Origin: Taenia hydatigena
Taxonomy: Eukaryota > Platyhelminthes > Cestoda > Cyclophyllidea > Taeniidae
Assembly: GCA_036345935.2 (NCBI GenBank)
Contig: JADWOT020000007.1
Location: 8,492,163 to 8,556,162 of the forward strand
Direction of reading: 5' to 3'
DNA: 64,000 nucleotides
Both the position numbers and the translations under genes were made by a program. The notes beneath the pieces were generated by a model. It was given only the letters and a program-made list of their open reading frames with translations, did no database searches and was not told the origin of the DNA. This document shows, in pieces, positions 1 to 12,012 of the stretch (the stretch's first letter is position 1; each line of letters begins with the position of its first letter).

Positions 1-1079
1 AACGAACCGTTGAGGAGCCTTCAGCAGAAGAAACGTATGCATTAATCACTCCTCCAACGCATACGCGACGGAGGAAGTTCGTATGGACCCGAACACAATT
101 AGGCGATTTCCTCGGGTAAAATGAACTTCACGAGTGCAATTTGCGATTGGGTGGCTGATAAAAGGGTTACTGATTTGACTACGGACCGCATTGGCATTAT
201 TCATGAATTATTTTGACACCGTCTTCGACTTTGTACCTGTGACCTCTTTTATGTTGGTGCCATACTTTTAGCGCGACTACATTAGCTCTGCCTCGCTGAC
301 TGCTTTACTACTCGGCTTGTGACTTTACTGTAGCTAGAGGCAGCGATGGGAGCAGAAATTTCTGTGGCGCTCTTGATAAGCAAAATTATAAAAATCGGAT
401 TTTGGATCTGCTGAGCTATAAATGTGCAGCTATATATTCCAAAGTCGAGACTACATGTCATTGAATTCGACACGAAGATGCAGCCGAAATATGAAGGATA
501 GATTGGCTTCAGGAGTAAACGCACATGCAGAATCAAGGGTTAGAGGAACACATTTAGATCCCTTTTAATGGAAGCATCGCTCTAAAGACCTACTCTGCCA
601 GAACGAGCCATTTAGGATCACGTTTGCTAAGGTTTTATAATGGATCACATCTAGTACTGCCTTCCGAATTGCACAACACTTTGCGATGCTTTGAGAGGGA
701 AAGGGAGAAAGAGCACAAATGTCTAAAGGCGTTGCCGCTGGCCTTAAACACGCCACATCAGTGTATGTCAGTGGAATGTGGGAACATTGGCCCTATTCGT
801 CATCTCGGCTGTAACGGTGTTGCAACGAGAACATGACAGGACAAATTCCAGAAGATAGAAGAAGTGAGAAGCGTTCTTCAGCTTTAACGAAGTGTGGGGG
901 TGGTTTTGGCATTAAGGCGTTGAGTCAAGACTGCTATATTGTGCATTTGCCAATAGCGTGAATATCCTTCATTTGTTGCACCAGTAAGAAGGCTTGCGGT
1001 TTCTTTTCATAAAATAAAATAGCTGTAAGCTGGGTTGTCCAGTAGCATTTTCGCGAAGGATAACAGGCGAAATATCAGC
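1..1079. other. Gene-free stretch, nothing recognised
   Basis: I see only short overlapping open frames on both strands, none with convincing splice sites or a familiar motif. No tRNA, tandem repeat or second copy elsewhere in the window was noticed. It is best read as intergenic or intronic sequence. Confidence 0.4.
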
Positions 1080-1475
1080 TGGATGTTGATAATCATCAAA
1101 TTAGCCTTAAACACTTTCAGTTTAGACTGAATTTTAATCAGGAATCACAGGAATTTTAATCCATATAAAGGTCCGTGGTCTATGATCCTAGATGGACAGA
1201 CTGTTGGCTGCATGAGACAGAACGCAAAAAATCTCGGCGTAAAGAATGCGTTGTCATGTGATGAATGGACGTATTGTTATGGGTTTTATCTCTATACTAC
1301 TCGTGGGCATACAGACGGGGGTCGTGGAACGACGCTAGTTGGGTAAGAACCAATGGCGGTTGAATAATAAGACATGGTGGTCGAGTGGAAGGGTGCAAGA
1401 TGCAGACACGAGAGGAGGAAAAGGAGAGAGACGGAGGCGAGGTACTACTGTGTGCATAGTCACCTATTCACCGGC
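1080..1475 (+). repeat. Dispersed repeat R4, copy 1
   Basis: This block aligns in the same orientation with 57735-58125. Shared landmarks in order are the CTTTCAGTTTA segment, a TATAAAGGTCC motif, a GACGCTnGTTGGGT segment and a GCAGACACGAG segment followed by a purine-rich run and GAGGTACT. The copies have drifted with many substitutions and small gaps, so this is an old element. No reading frame is kept between them. The TATA-like motif could be a fossil promoter, but that is inference. Confidence 0.7.
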
Positions 1476-2231
1476 TGCGGACGAGGGATGCGACCTGGTA
1501 GGCTGCAATTGAAGGCTCACTTGCGACCATTAATTGTTTTATGTAATGAGCATTCGGTATTCAAAGAAGGCCTTGTGTGGATTAAAAAGACACTGCTAGA
1601 TAAAGGATCATTGAATTAGCCTTGATATCACTAGCTAATAAATTACCATTCGTGCGGTCTCTAAAGTGCACTTATTTTAATCAGAGCTTACTTGAGGGAT
1701 TCAGCAACATCAGAGTGTTAAATAAGAATCTCGCGAAACTCGACACATGAACGCCGCTTTGATATACAGATAACCTAAGCCTTTTATTGTGGTCTTCAAC
1801 CTCCACTACTTGACAAGCACACGCAAATTCATTGAGAATAGGCCAGTGTGTAATGATATTTGTTTGCCATTTAAGGAGTAGTTGTTGTGATTTGTCCCTA
1901 TATCTTTGTAAAGGAGAACAATTGTCAACGCCACCTTCCCCTGAGTTGATGAAACTAGCAACGCGATAGGCAAAATGTCTGGCAAATGTCAATTTTCAGC
2001 AGCAATAATCGAAACCAGCAAAGAAGTTGGTAAGTTGCATTGGCTTACTAGAGGGTTTACAGGAGCTCTGTGACCATGTAAGCAAATGGAACTGAAGTGG
2101 TCAGGGAGTGGAGGCAAATCCAACCTTCGTGGTGGTAGCGAACGTTGAGGTAGAATTTCTTTAAATGGTCGTTGCAGCATTCAAAACAGATCCCTTCCTC
2201 ATGGTGAAGGCTGGAGTTTGTGTGGACTTAC
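1476..2231. other. Gap with possible further exons of the FN3 gene
   Basis: The minus strand stays fairly open here. Right after the donor at 2231 an intron of only about 34 bases would lead in phase to a short Cys/His-rich frame (ICFECCNDH). A second open frame of about 100 codons (1681-1992, minus) ends at a GTAAGC donor-like site. Neither is recognised. They may be the next exons of the FN3 gene or chance frames. Confidence 0.25.
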
Positions 2232-2951
2232 TTTTGTTGTGATTTGAGGAAACTGGGTAGACTTGCTATTCCTTGCAACTGTGGATGTCTGAGTAGACCT
2301 GTCATTCATTTTAATTGCAAGGGTCTGAGTAGACTTGCTGTTCTTCGCTAATCTTCCGGCTTCGGGAGACACTCCTTCGTCTCCTGTAGGAGACAATAAA
2401 TTTCTCTTGACACCTTTATACGAACTGATCGCTGATGGCATAAAATAAGAAATTTTGGTCGACCTTACTAAGCTGCCTATTCTACTGTCTAAAGTTAATT
2501 GTGTGGCAGGAGATAATTCAAATAAGCTTGCGCGAACAGTTTAATTGTGTCAAACGGGTACTGTTGCAGGCTTCTTGAGATAAAATCTGGCTAAATGCAA
2601 ATAATAAATCAGCATTTGGTAAGCCGAGTACAAAGGGCTCACCTCCTCCTAGGATCGGTGTGGTTGCTTCCACTACCCCACTGTCGCTGCCAAGGTACTC
2701 AAGTTTCTTATAATCTCCTTTTCCAGTGCGCGTACTAACGAAGGCAAAAATGGTTTGCCCCGGCTGCAGGCCTTTGAAGGTGTAAGTTTGAACTGGGGGC
2801 AGATCCAAAGCGTCCTGCCACGTGGAGTCGAGATTCCAAGCGATACGATAGCCGACAATAACGCCATCGGGCTGAGGTGGGGGATCCCAACTCATGCGCA
2901 TCGTGTAAGAGTCGATTGCTTCAAGTTTCACATTTTGAGGAGCATCAAGAT
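2232..2951 (-). CDS. FN3-domain protein, two internal exons
   Basis: This is part of a multi-exon gene of which I place two exons, 2951-2643 and 2383-2232, separated by a 259-base intron. The first follows an acceptor GTGCAG and encodes one full fibronectin type III domain. It opens DAPQNVKLEA, has the strand B/C pattern MRMSWDPPP with the core Trp, then GYRI, and near the end GLQPGQTIFAFV with the usual Leu and aromatic core residues. It ends at a GTGAGC donor with one base over, and the second exon begins after CTCCTACAG with exactly two bases to complete the codon. The second exon is a polar, probably disordered tail with the repeated motifs KSTQT, RSTQT and KSTQF, ending at a GTAAGT donor. 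FN3 domains are common in receptors and adhesion proteins, so the family cannot be named. The start and end of the gene are not found. Confidence 0.7.
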
Positions 2952-5900
2952 CTGCACGTCAAAATTCCTTTGTGTTTTATTAACGAGAATAGCTAGTGAT
3001 TTTGGATTACTTTACCGAACGTGGGCCTCAAAAACACTGGTTCATCTTTCATTGACCTCGAAACTGTGAGCGTTTTCATGCAAACCGCCCGTTTTGCGTG
3101 TGTGCAGCAGTAGACTAAAAGCGTTTTGGGACTGGCAGGTAATCAAAACATTGCAATTTGCTGATCAGATTTCTCATATCTGCGTAAACTTTTAATCTAA
3201 GGGGAGGTGGAAGCACTCGCGTCTATGGTTTAACTAAAAATTAATAACTTAAAACACTTGGCACAACTTGTATCTCCCCGCCCATCTGCCGGATTTTGGC
3301 TATCTTCTATTTCCCAACCACGCCTTGTGTTTCGCCTTTAATCACCTATTGCGGTAATTGTCATCATGGTGCTCCTGCTAAAGACATCAATTGTGCTTAT
3401 TCCCCATACAAAATCAAATCGTAATGCGCTAATGCTTGCGAATAGCCTACACAAATGACGGTTCGCTCTACACGCGGATCATGTAAATGGATGCATTGGG
3501 ACGCACATTGTGCTAGGCAAACCCCTGCCTGCTGTAAAGTAGCTACAAAATTGAAAGCGCTTAAAAGATGAAAACGAAAGGCGTGAGGGAAGGTAAGCAT
3601 AAAAAAGCACTAAGGAAATAAATGGGTTGGCTCGGTCATATCATGTATATTTGACTACTATGTGGTGTAGCATTATGCAACAAAATGTCTATAAGAGTGG
3701 CCAAGTCATTCCCAAATTTACTAAGGTTTGCAAATATCCTCTTTTCTTAGATATGTCTGCATATGCGCTGCTCAGCGTAAACTATAGAAGGTGCCTTACC
3801 GCTTGCCACTGCCAGTTCTTCATGCAAGATGGACGTTACCACCAAAATGAGGTAGAGTTGAAGTAGCATCTCAATCCGAAGACAAATTCCATTAACAGCC
3901 CACGAGCGGTGTCTATAAATATGTCGAAAAATGCTAGCCTATGAAATTACCCGTTCGTGCGTTCGCACCCGTATTGTGATTTCGCGCAATATTAGGTCAT
4001 TTGAGCGATTGTGCGGGAGACGCTCATAAGGACCTTAGCTTTTGCGAAATTGCGTTCGTATTCAACCTCGTGGTGGTTTTGATTTTTGATGAGCTGCGAT
4101 ATTTCGAAGGTCAAACCTACTTTCTTTAAGGAGGAGGTGTGCGTATGTGAATAGTGTCCAAGTGGTGTTATCAGAGAATTCAAGTCTTGAAGGCGGGTAT
4201 AATGAAAGGACCAGACTTACCTGTCCACACACGAAAACCGGGTTTTAACATTTGTTTCTTCGCTAGGCTGATGAATTGCGGCAATCATTTTCCTTTTTTA
4301 GAAATGCAAACTGGATTACTACTTTGATTACCTCATAAGAGCATATCATCGGCCTCAACTATGCACAAAATAAATAAGTTTCTTCACAATAAGAATAGGT
4401 GTGTGTGTGGAGAACTGGAAACGTTGGTGGGATATACTTAAGGATGCGCCAATAACCAATAATTTTGAGAAGACAACAATTTTATGTAAGGAAATGTAGG
4501 CGCAAATGCATAGTTTAAATCCCCAACAAGCACCAACAATTTGCTTGCAAGCATCCATGCCATCCCTGCGTCACTACGTTAATAAAGCTTGAATTTCTTC
4601 ACTGAGTAGGATTTTAACACATCAGGAATCACTAAAGTCACACAAAGAACACACGCTCTAGTGTTTTATTCGTAGAGAACTATAATTTGATCTGCTAGAA
4701 ATTCACATGTAGTAGCTTGGTTTGTCGTTTGGCTGTGCGTTCAACTGCACAAACAATAGAATCTCTAGAGGCTGCACTTCTGCTTCGTGGCATTCTCTTT
4801 GGCCCATCCCAATAGCAGCCTAAACTTCTCGAGTTTTCATAAGTAGCACCGCAGCCTATTACGGCATAATGAGGACTCAGATTACTACCTTTGTTATTCA
4901 CAACCGTGAACTAGCTAGTAGTCGTCCGTTTGATGAGTGCGCAGATAATTAACACCAAGTTACTAAAATGGGCAGTCAGCACTTTACCCCGCGGTAATTA
5001 GCTGAGGCTAAGTTGACGGCTATTTCCATGCCCAATTCAAATTAAAGGACAAACTGAAAAAGATGAGAGACAGCGAGAAATGATGGGATGCATTGCAAAA
5101 GTACGGGAATCATTACCTGCATCGTCAGCTAACATGATGGCGCCCGCGAATTAGTCATGCCACCTGTGCATCCATCAAGCTCTAAGCCAATTCAGGACAT
5201 GTTTGACCGTCTCAAAAGCACTTTCTTGAGGACATAGGCAGCCCTAAAAGTATACCTATTAGTAAAATTGCTTGTTAAACGTACTTGCGTTTGTCTATAT
5301 TATTGCAAAAGTCAAGATCTTTGCCGTCTCAAATGATTTAATGATTAATTGATTTTGGATGGCATAATTAAACTGTTACCAAAATTCCACTCCGTGTAGT
5401 TTTCAGGTGTCTGCTTTCCATGATGAAGCATGATGAGGTTGCCATTTGGCGTTGAGTTACAAGTATTGGTTCAGAATCGCAGACACGAGGAGATGTAGCA
5501 GTCTCTTCATCATGAGAACTAAGCGAAAATAATCCACCCTTTTAAGCTGCTTTACTCGCATAAACGACAGAAATGATTTTTATCTCGGTTGTTATTTCGA
5601 GGAAAATGGTTCTTGTGCATGAGTATGTCTGATGCGATGATAATAAGAGAGATCAGTAGTTGCAATAGATGCTTTAGAGGAACATGGATGGGCTCTGTAA
5701 TATGAACGATAAACCACATTAACGAAAGATAGAGTTTCGCTTGAATTTCACTACGCATCGCCAAGCTAGTAGTGCCTTGGAAAATGAATATTTTGAGGAT
5801 GTCAACTTTTTGACTGTCCGCCTAGTATAGGTTACAATGCGAATGTGATTTCTCACCATATTTTAACAATTTATTGATGTAAATTCAATAGAAGCTTTTA

Positions 5901-6854
5901 TGGTACGTGCGATAAAGAAGGACGAAAGGTTTTGTGGTGTCCAGTGTCCACCCTAGTATTTTGCCTTCTTTAGCCTTTAAGGGAGTCTTGAGACGCTACG
6001 ACCACGCTTCCTCCCGCCGTTGGTGGAAATGAGTGAAAAATAGCTCTTATGTCAGCCATATCCAACCTGCCTTCTTTATGTTGTCACCATTGTGTACCTT
6101 TGTGTTTCAGGTGTAAAAGGAACAGTATCATCTACTATTGGGTCCTCAATGTTCTAAGTAAATAAAGCCTTTTTCAATTATCTTCAAGCTACGGTAAGTT
6201 GCGGGGTCTAAATGTTAATATCATGAAATCATGCTTGTGTTTCTTCCACCATTTAGATTAGCAGTAACCATCTGCTCATCGTTGAGAAGTCGATACTTAC
6301 TTTCAATATTTAGACTAGCATAAAATTGTCCAGACACCAATGCATGCTTTGACTGAATGATTCTGATCTTTGCAGAGTGCTTGTAGCAATTTGGACACGT
6401 GGTAGATCTACGGAGGTAAGACGATGGATGCTTGGACAGTATAAAGTTGTCTATTACTAATAGGGACGACGAAATGAAGTGACCTGTGCATCTGTGATTT
6501 CACCCTTTAGGCAACAGGCATAAATATGGAAGAGAGGAATAAATGGAAGGAGGATAAGTAGTTTTCGCTCCTTACCATGGATTCTTCAGCTGACCTGACT
6601 CATCACTGTCAATGTGTTTTGGTGTCAAAGGCAAAACGCTCCCAAACCTACCACTTTAAGCTTAAGATATACGTCAATTGTCATGGCTGCTAGAAAAGTA
6701 TTCAAACCTGTTCCAAACACGACGCTACTGACTCTTAACTATACGCTAGCTACTGCAGCGTCCAATGGAACACATGACCCCTCCAACGGCTCCACTCCAA
6801 TCACGACAGCCCTACGACCAGAACTCCAGGCACCTCCACAACACCTACTACCTT
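2952..6854. other. Gene-poor stretch upstream of the FN3 exons
   Basis: Earlier exons of the minus-strand FN3 gene should lie here, but none could be placed with matching phase (one base over is needed). A minus-strand frame at 3397-3545 follows a TTTACAG acceptor and has the spaced cysteines CLAQCASQC. A minus-strand start with a GTAAGT donor lies at about 4222-4290 (MIAAIHQPSEETN). Both are only candidates. The rest shows no recognised feature. Confidence 0.3.
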
Positions 6855-7680
6855 GGCTTCATTTTGGAGGAAAGGAAAGAGAAATGCAGAGGACACCATG
6901 TATTATGATCCTGTTGTCAGCATGAAAGCAACGGCAGTAGTAGCAGCAGCGATGTAGTAAAGAAAGTAATGACAGAAGGAGATGTGCCGCAGGCAACGGT
7001 AAGGAGAAGTAGGGTAGAAGGAAATGAGCACTGATTCCGACGTGATTTAAACATGCAGCCTCCCAACCTGGAGTCATGGTATGGAGAACTGTGTGGTTGG
7101 CCAGTTGACGTGTGTGTTTTGTAAATGCTGTTCTAATTTGTATGCTAGGAATGCTTTTTATACACTGTTTTGAATTGCATTGCAGCTTTAGGCCCTAAAA
7201 TGCCACTTCAACTCAATCACCCTTCCATAAACTGTGGCTCAAGCCGCTCCAGATCACAATGCCCGTTATTTGCTAGCCCTTTCAATAGTGCAAATAGACG
7301 ACACTCTGACAGCTATAGTTTTAAAACAACTTTGATGGCGTCTGCCGGTCCACTGCATGCCGACAAACAACTCGACTTCTGAGAATGAGCCGAGTGCCTT
7401 TGAGAGCCTTTATACAAATGCATTCAAAACCATGTTTTAACCACCTTTTGGTGGTACGACCAAGACAATGCATATGCTCCATCGCTACCGCATATGCTGG
7501 CTCCACGATTTTTAAAAATACTGCGGGAATGAAACGAAAGTGTTAAAGGTCCCTTCACACGTAGTTGACATGCACATTTAAAAAACACTTCGTTTCTTTA
7601 GGGACCAGTCGGTACTCACTTCCATACATTGCAATCTGTTACTCTTTTAACTCGAAAGCAATAGGCTTCCGAATGGCTAA
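6855..7680 (+). repeat. Module R1 of inverted repeat, left arm
   Basis: This segment is an inverted match of 11225-12012. Landmarks are the GGAAAGAGAAATGCAGAGGAC start, the AGTAATGACAG segment, GCCACTTCAAC, a stretch ending in ACTTCTGAGAATnAGC, and CACTTCCAT near the end. One 70-codon frame is open in both copies (7170-7382 here) with an alignable translation, but many substitutions change amino acids and no protein family is evident. It may be a remnant of a mobile element reading frame. Confidence 0.75.
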
Positions 7681-9374
7681 GAAACGGAAAACTTACGCAT
7701 TTATTGGCATAAAATGATTTCCTGCACTATATTCCATTGTTAATTGCGGCATAATTTGTACAACCCTACCGCTACGAAATTTGCATCCAAAGCAAAACGG
7801 GCGCTCTTTTAACGTCATCGTTAGCGTAGAGCTTAATTGTTGGTAACCTGCACACAAATCTTAGTGCAGCCATAGGTCTTGGCAATCATTTTGCCAACCC
7901 GCAGATTTTTATCAAGACGCATCAAAGTAGAATTTGTGCAATTTAACAACCCTGCGTGGTTGAAACGGGAAGGAAAATCGGAATGAACGCATTTGTTGAT
8001 GACGAGCAACTCGGTTTTGCCACAAGGAGGAGCGGTTAGGCCAATTGAAAATGCGGGCATTAATTCTTTCCCTTCATGCACCTGGTTGGAACGCCATTGT
8101 CCGAAAGCAACATTGAAATGGGTCAGGGAAGTTATAGCTTTCACTTACAAGTTTACAAGCACTCACTTCACTCTTTTTTCGCAAAAAAAATGAAGGAAGC
8201 AGAATGGTGCGATGAGTGCCTGCTACAATTCAATGCGTTTTGTCACCGAGCACTAATAGTTGATGTTCAGTGGCCTTTCGAATAATAAACCTCGAAACAG
8301 TACTTTACTGATAATATTATTAGAGACTGTAAAATAGCTCTTCTTGTGTGAAATCGAATTCAACTTTCTCTGGGTGTTGGGTGGCAGGCGCACGATGACC
8401 TTTGGTTATCAGAGACAGACATTCATAGCCTTCAAACAAGCAGAGTTCTTCTTTGCACAGGTCACATAATTATGCATTGTAGTTGACTAGCTTGAATGAA
8501 AGAGCTTGTACAGGCCACTAGTTTTTTATTTGATCCATTGGCCGAGAGGCACGTTAATAGCGAAGGGCAACAATGAAACACTGAATTTAAAGCAAGGGAG
8601 AAGAGCCAGTAGCCTTAGTAGATCTCAAACTCTGAGAAGACGATTACCAATTTGTCGACTTTAAGGACATTTGAGAATCTAAGTTTAGACAATGTCGCCC
8701 TCCATCAAGGATCATCAGTTACAGAAACGGAGCGTTGGTGAATTCAAAAGAGTGCCAGTACGTCCCAAAAATGTTGAAATTCATCACGGTGCGCAATAAA
8801 CCAGATTTGATTAAGGTCTGAAGGCCCATTGGTAGCGTCTCCTTCGGGGGTGTTCACGTTCCCATCTTGTGAGAGGGCATCTTTTATAAAAGCCTTTGCT
8901 CCGCGCAACTTCATTGAGCTGTCGGCTACAGACATATAAGTTTGAAAAACGCTCAAATAATTAAAGCTGTTAATTGATTCCCAAAATTATGCCATGCAAG
9001 CAATTACTTAATTAAATGCCGATGAGACAATTGGCATGCTTGTAATCCACTCCCGCTTCATGCTATTTTAGTCGAAGCACCGTAGAATTCTAAGACAGGG
9101 GACGAACCACCAGAGAAGCTGATGATGTGGGCTGGAGATAAAACAACCTTCTAGTATGATAAGAGGATGTATCGTCACCCATCTGCACTGGCTGTATGTG
9201 TAGTCTCAACAGAACAACTTGCACTATATCAATCACGATATGCAGCACATTGCCCGATAGGCAAAAATTTTGTACAAATGAACGGCTCAAGCACTCTTTT
9301 CGTGGACTGTGTTCTAAATGGCATCTTCATCTCTCATGCACAGCTTCTCTTGAGGTGTGGAAAGACGCCGGAGA
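7681..9374. other. Unique block splitting the left arm
   Basis: In the right arm, modules R1 and R2 are only about 150 bases apart. Here they are separated by this 1.7 kb. The block therefore looks like an insertion in the left arm or a deletion in the right. I found no terminal repeats, target duplication or transposase frame in it, and no convincing exon. Confidence 0.4.
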
Positions 9375-9805
9375 ATTTTTTCTTAGCATGTCAACATGGG
9401 TATGCCAATGGGATCATGCAAACGTCTTCCATCGCATTCTCTTTGGCGCCTTCATTTCATGATTGCACCATTTAGGGCTTCGTTTCAAGTATATTTAGGC
9501 GAAACTTTACAATTTACGACTGCGATGACATTGTTTCCGAACGTTGTGGACACTTGACCCATTCTTTGATTGCAACTCATCTGCGAAATAGACGAAGGAC
9601 TTTACCCACTACCCAGTTGTTGGTTCAGTAGCTTGTCTTCATGTGAATTAGTAGAATGAGCGGTGTTAACTTTAGTTCAAATCTCAGATCATCGGGAAAA
9701 ACAATTGTCAATCGTATCCTTCATTGGTCGCCCGTTCGTTTTCTTGTTTAATATCCAACCGCTCGAAGAAGTTAAGCAAAGTGGAGTGTGTGTAGTGTAG
9801 TAGAG
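9375..9805 (+). repeat. Module R2, copy 1 (left arm)
   Basis: This copy matches 10575-11075 in inverted orientation and 25010-25510 in direct orientation. Shared landmarks are CTTAGCATGTCAACATGGGT, CATTTCATGATTGCACC, AGGGCTTCGTTTCAAGTATAT, CACTACCC, TTGTCTTCATGTGAA and GGTGTTAACTTTAG. The order of landmarks is the same in all three. No intact frame is conserved. It is best described as a dispersed, non-autonomous or truncated repeat of unknown class. Confidence 0.85.
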
Positions 9806-10432
9806 AAAATAATGTGCTGACGGATAGATGGCTTGTTGGGTGGATACTAAGTAGATGCAGGAATTTTCTGAAACAATGCTGTCCTTATTTTTTATGCACA
9901 TTGATGATGTGGGAGTAAAGGCCAGGAAATAGAGGTATCACGCGCACGTGACTACAGCTGCACTGCCTACCTACTCCACTACCTCTTTGTTGCTGCCAAT
10001 TTTGCTGCGATAAATGCGACATTAGTTTCAGTCAGCATCTTGTGCAATCAGTCCATCCAATGCATAAAAGCGCGACTGAAGCCCAACAGCATATCAAATT
10101 AAAGCTATCGCAGCATAAGGAGGGCAGAGAAATTCGTCACGAGACAAACACTTCTAGAAGGTGCAAATATTTTAGTGGGCGAGATCTCATCAGCTCCTTC
10201 TATACAAAGCCGCGATTGAATTAAATCAAAGTTGAGCAGCGATGGTATTGAAAGCAGATTGAGTTCGATCCACTACTGATGACCAGTCAGCGGGAATAGG
10301 TGTGCTTATGAAACATTTTTAGCGTGAATTGGAGAAAGAATAAGGGTGGAAGAAGAAGGCGGTTGCGAGTCGATAGTGTAGTGCTTATGAAACTGAGAGC
10401 TAAGAATCAAGACATAAAACGTGGTGCGTACG

Positions 10433-10503
10433 GGCTCAGCCGGGATTTGAACCCGGGACCTCGCGCACCCGAAGCGCGAATCATACCCCTAGACCACTGA
10501 GCC
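10433..10503 (-). tRNA. tRNA-Pro(CGG)
   Basis: The minus strand folds into a complete 71-base cloverleaf. The acceptor stem is GGCTCAG/CTGAGCC, the D arm contains GGTCTAGGGGTATGA, the anticodon stem CGCGC/GCGCG encloses the loop TTCGGGT with anticodon CGG, and the T arm is CCCGG-GTTCAAAT-CCCGG. The internal A and B boxes for RNA polymerase III are intact, and a T4 terminator follows 13 bases downstream (10416-10419). There is no intron. It decodes CCG proline codons. It lies in the spacer between the arms of the large inverted repeat, about 70 bases from the edge of an R2 copy, so a tRNA-derived repeat cannot be excluded; the perfect stems favour a working gene. Confidence 0.93.
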
Positions 10504-10574
10504 GCATCTTCTGGAGAGCTCCTTATGTACCTTAAGCACTTCCTTTCACACAATCTCAAGTGTATATCTGTAAT

Positions 10575-11075
10575 TGTGCTATTATTGCGTGTCCACTTTC
10601 CCAACCGACAACTACGCGCAGCCGCTATCGAGCGCTTTACTCACCTCAGCTTCACCTTACTCCACTTTGCTTAACATTCTCGAGCGATTGGCCATCAAGC
10701 AAGAAAACGAACGGGCGATCGATGGAGGACACGATTGGCAATTGTTGTTCCCCGGTGACCTGAAGCTCGAACTAAAGTTAACACCGCTCATTCTACTAAT
10801 TCGCATGAAGACAAGATACTAAATCAACACCTGGGTAGTGGGTAAAGTCTTTCGCCTATTTCGCAGATGAGTTTCAATCAAGGAATGGATCAAGTGTCCC
10901 CCAACGTCCGAAAACAACGTCATTGCAGTCGTCAATTGTAAATTTTGCCCAAATATACTTGAAACGAAGCCCTAGGTGGTGCAATCATGAAATGAAGGCG
11001 CCGAAGGGAATACGATAGGAGAAGTTTGCATGATCCCATCGGCATACCCATGTTGACATGCTAAGATAAAATTCT
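10575..11075 (-). repeat. Module R2, copy 2 (right arm)
   Basis: This is the inverted partner of 9375-9805 and matches 25010-25510 at the far end too, where both contain a CGAGCGCTTTACTCACC-like segment and a GCAATAATAGCA segment. It is longer at that end than copy 1. Together with module R1 (11225-12012) it forms the right arm of the inverted repeat. Confidence 0.85.
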
Positions 11076-11224
11076 TTATATCTTTTCACACAAATTTAAA
11101 AGCGGTAGAGTTCTTCAAATTATGTCGTAATCAACAATTGGATATGGTGCATAGCGCAGAAAAACATTTTATTCCAAATTGAATGCAATTAATCCATCTC
11201 TCAGTGAATCTGTTTGGACACCCA

Positions 11225-12012
11225 TAATTGCTATCCATTCGGAAGTCCATTGCTTTGGAGAAAAAAAGGGTAATTGTTTGCAAGACATGGAAGTGAGTAC
11301 TTGCTGGTCCTTAAAGAAACGAAATGTGATTTTTAAATATGCATGCTAATTATGTGTGAGCCAGTACATGCAGCAGCGATGGAACATGTACTTTGTCTTG
11401 GTCACATCACCTAAAGATGGTTAAGACACGGCTTAGAGTGCATTTATTTAAAGGCTATTAAAGACACTCAGCTTATTCTCAGAAGTCAGGTTGCTTGTTG
11501 GCATGAAATGTCCTGGTAGACGGCATCAAATTTGTCCCAAAACTAAAGCTCTCAGGATGTCGGCTATTTGCACCATTGAACGGGTTGATAAATGACGGGC
11601 ATCGCGATCTGGAGCAACTTGAGCCACAGTTTGTGGAAGGGTGATTATGTTGAAGTGGCATTTCGGGGCCCAAGGCAGTAATGTCTTGCAAACCTAAGCG
11701 CCTAAGAAAGCATTCCTAGCGCACAAATTAAAACGGCGTTTACAAAACATGCACAACTGGTCTACCACACAGTTCTTCATGCTATGACTCCAGATCGGGA
11801 GGCTGTGTGCTCAAATCATATCGGGATCAGCACTTATTTCCTACCCCACCCTCCCTTACCGTTGCCTGCAGCACACCTCTAACTTGTATTCTCCTGCTGT
11901 CATTACTTTCACTACTACATCGCCACTGCTACCACTGCCGTTACTTTTATGCTGACAACAGGCTCATAATACATGATGTCCTCTGCATTTCTCTTTCCTT
12001 TGCTCCAAAATG
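11225..12012 (-). repeat. Module R1 of inverted repeat, right arm
   Basis: Reverse complement of this block aligns with 6855-7680 from the GGAAAGAGAAATGCAGAGGAC end to the CTTCCGAATGG end. The homologous 70-codon frame is at 11479-11691 on the minus strand. Similarity stops sharply near 12012, which marks the outer edge of the duplicated unit. Confidence 0.75.

Noticed and set aside
1374..1619. 81-codon frame rich in Arg and Glu
   Set aside because: It lies mostly within repeat R4 and is not kept in the second copy.
3397..3545. Minus-strand frame with CLAQCASQC, recalling the Cys-rich start of anosmin-type proteins upstream of FN3 domains
   Set aside because: No WAP domain follows, available donors do not match the phase needed by the FN3 exon, and the similarity is limited to a few cysteines.
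10407..10604. 65-codon frame covering tRNA-Pro (contains WSRGMIRASGARGPGFKSR)
   Set aside because: This is the translation of the tRNA gene itself, a common annotation artefact.
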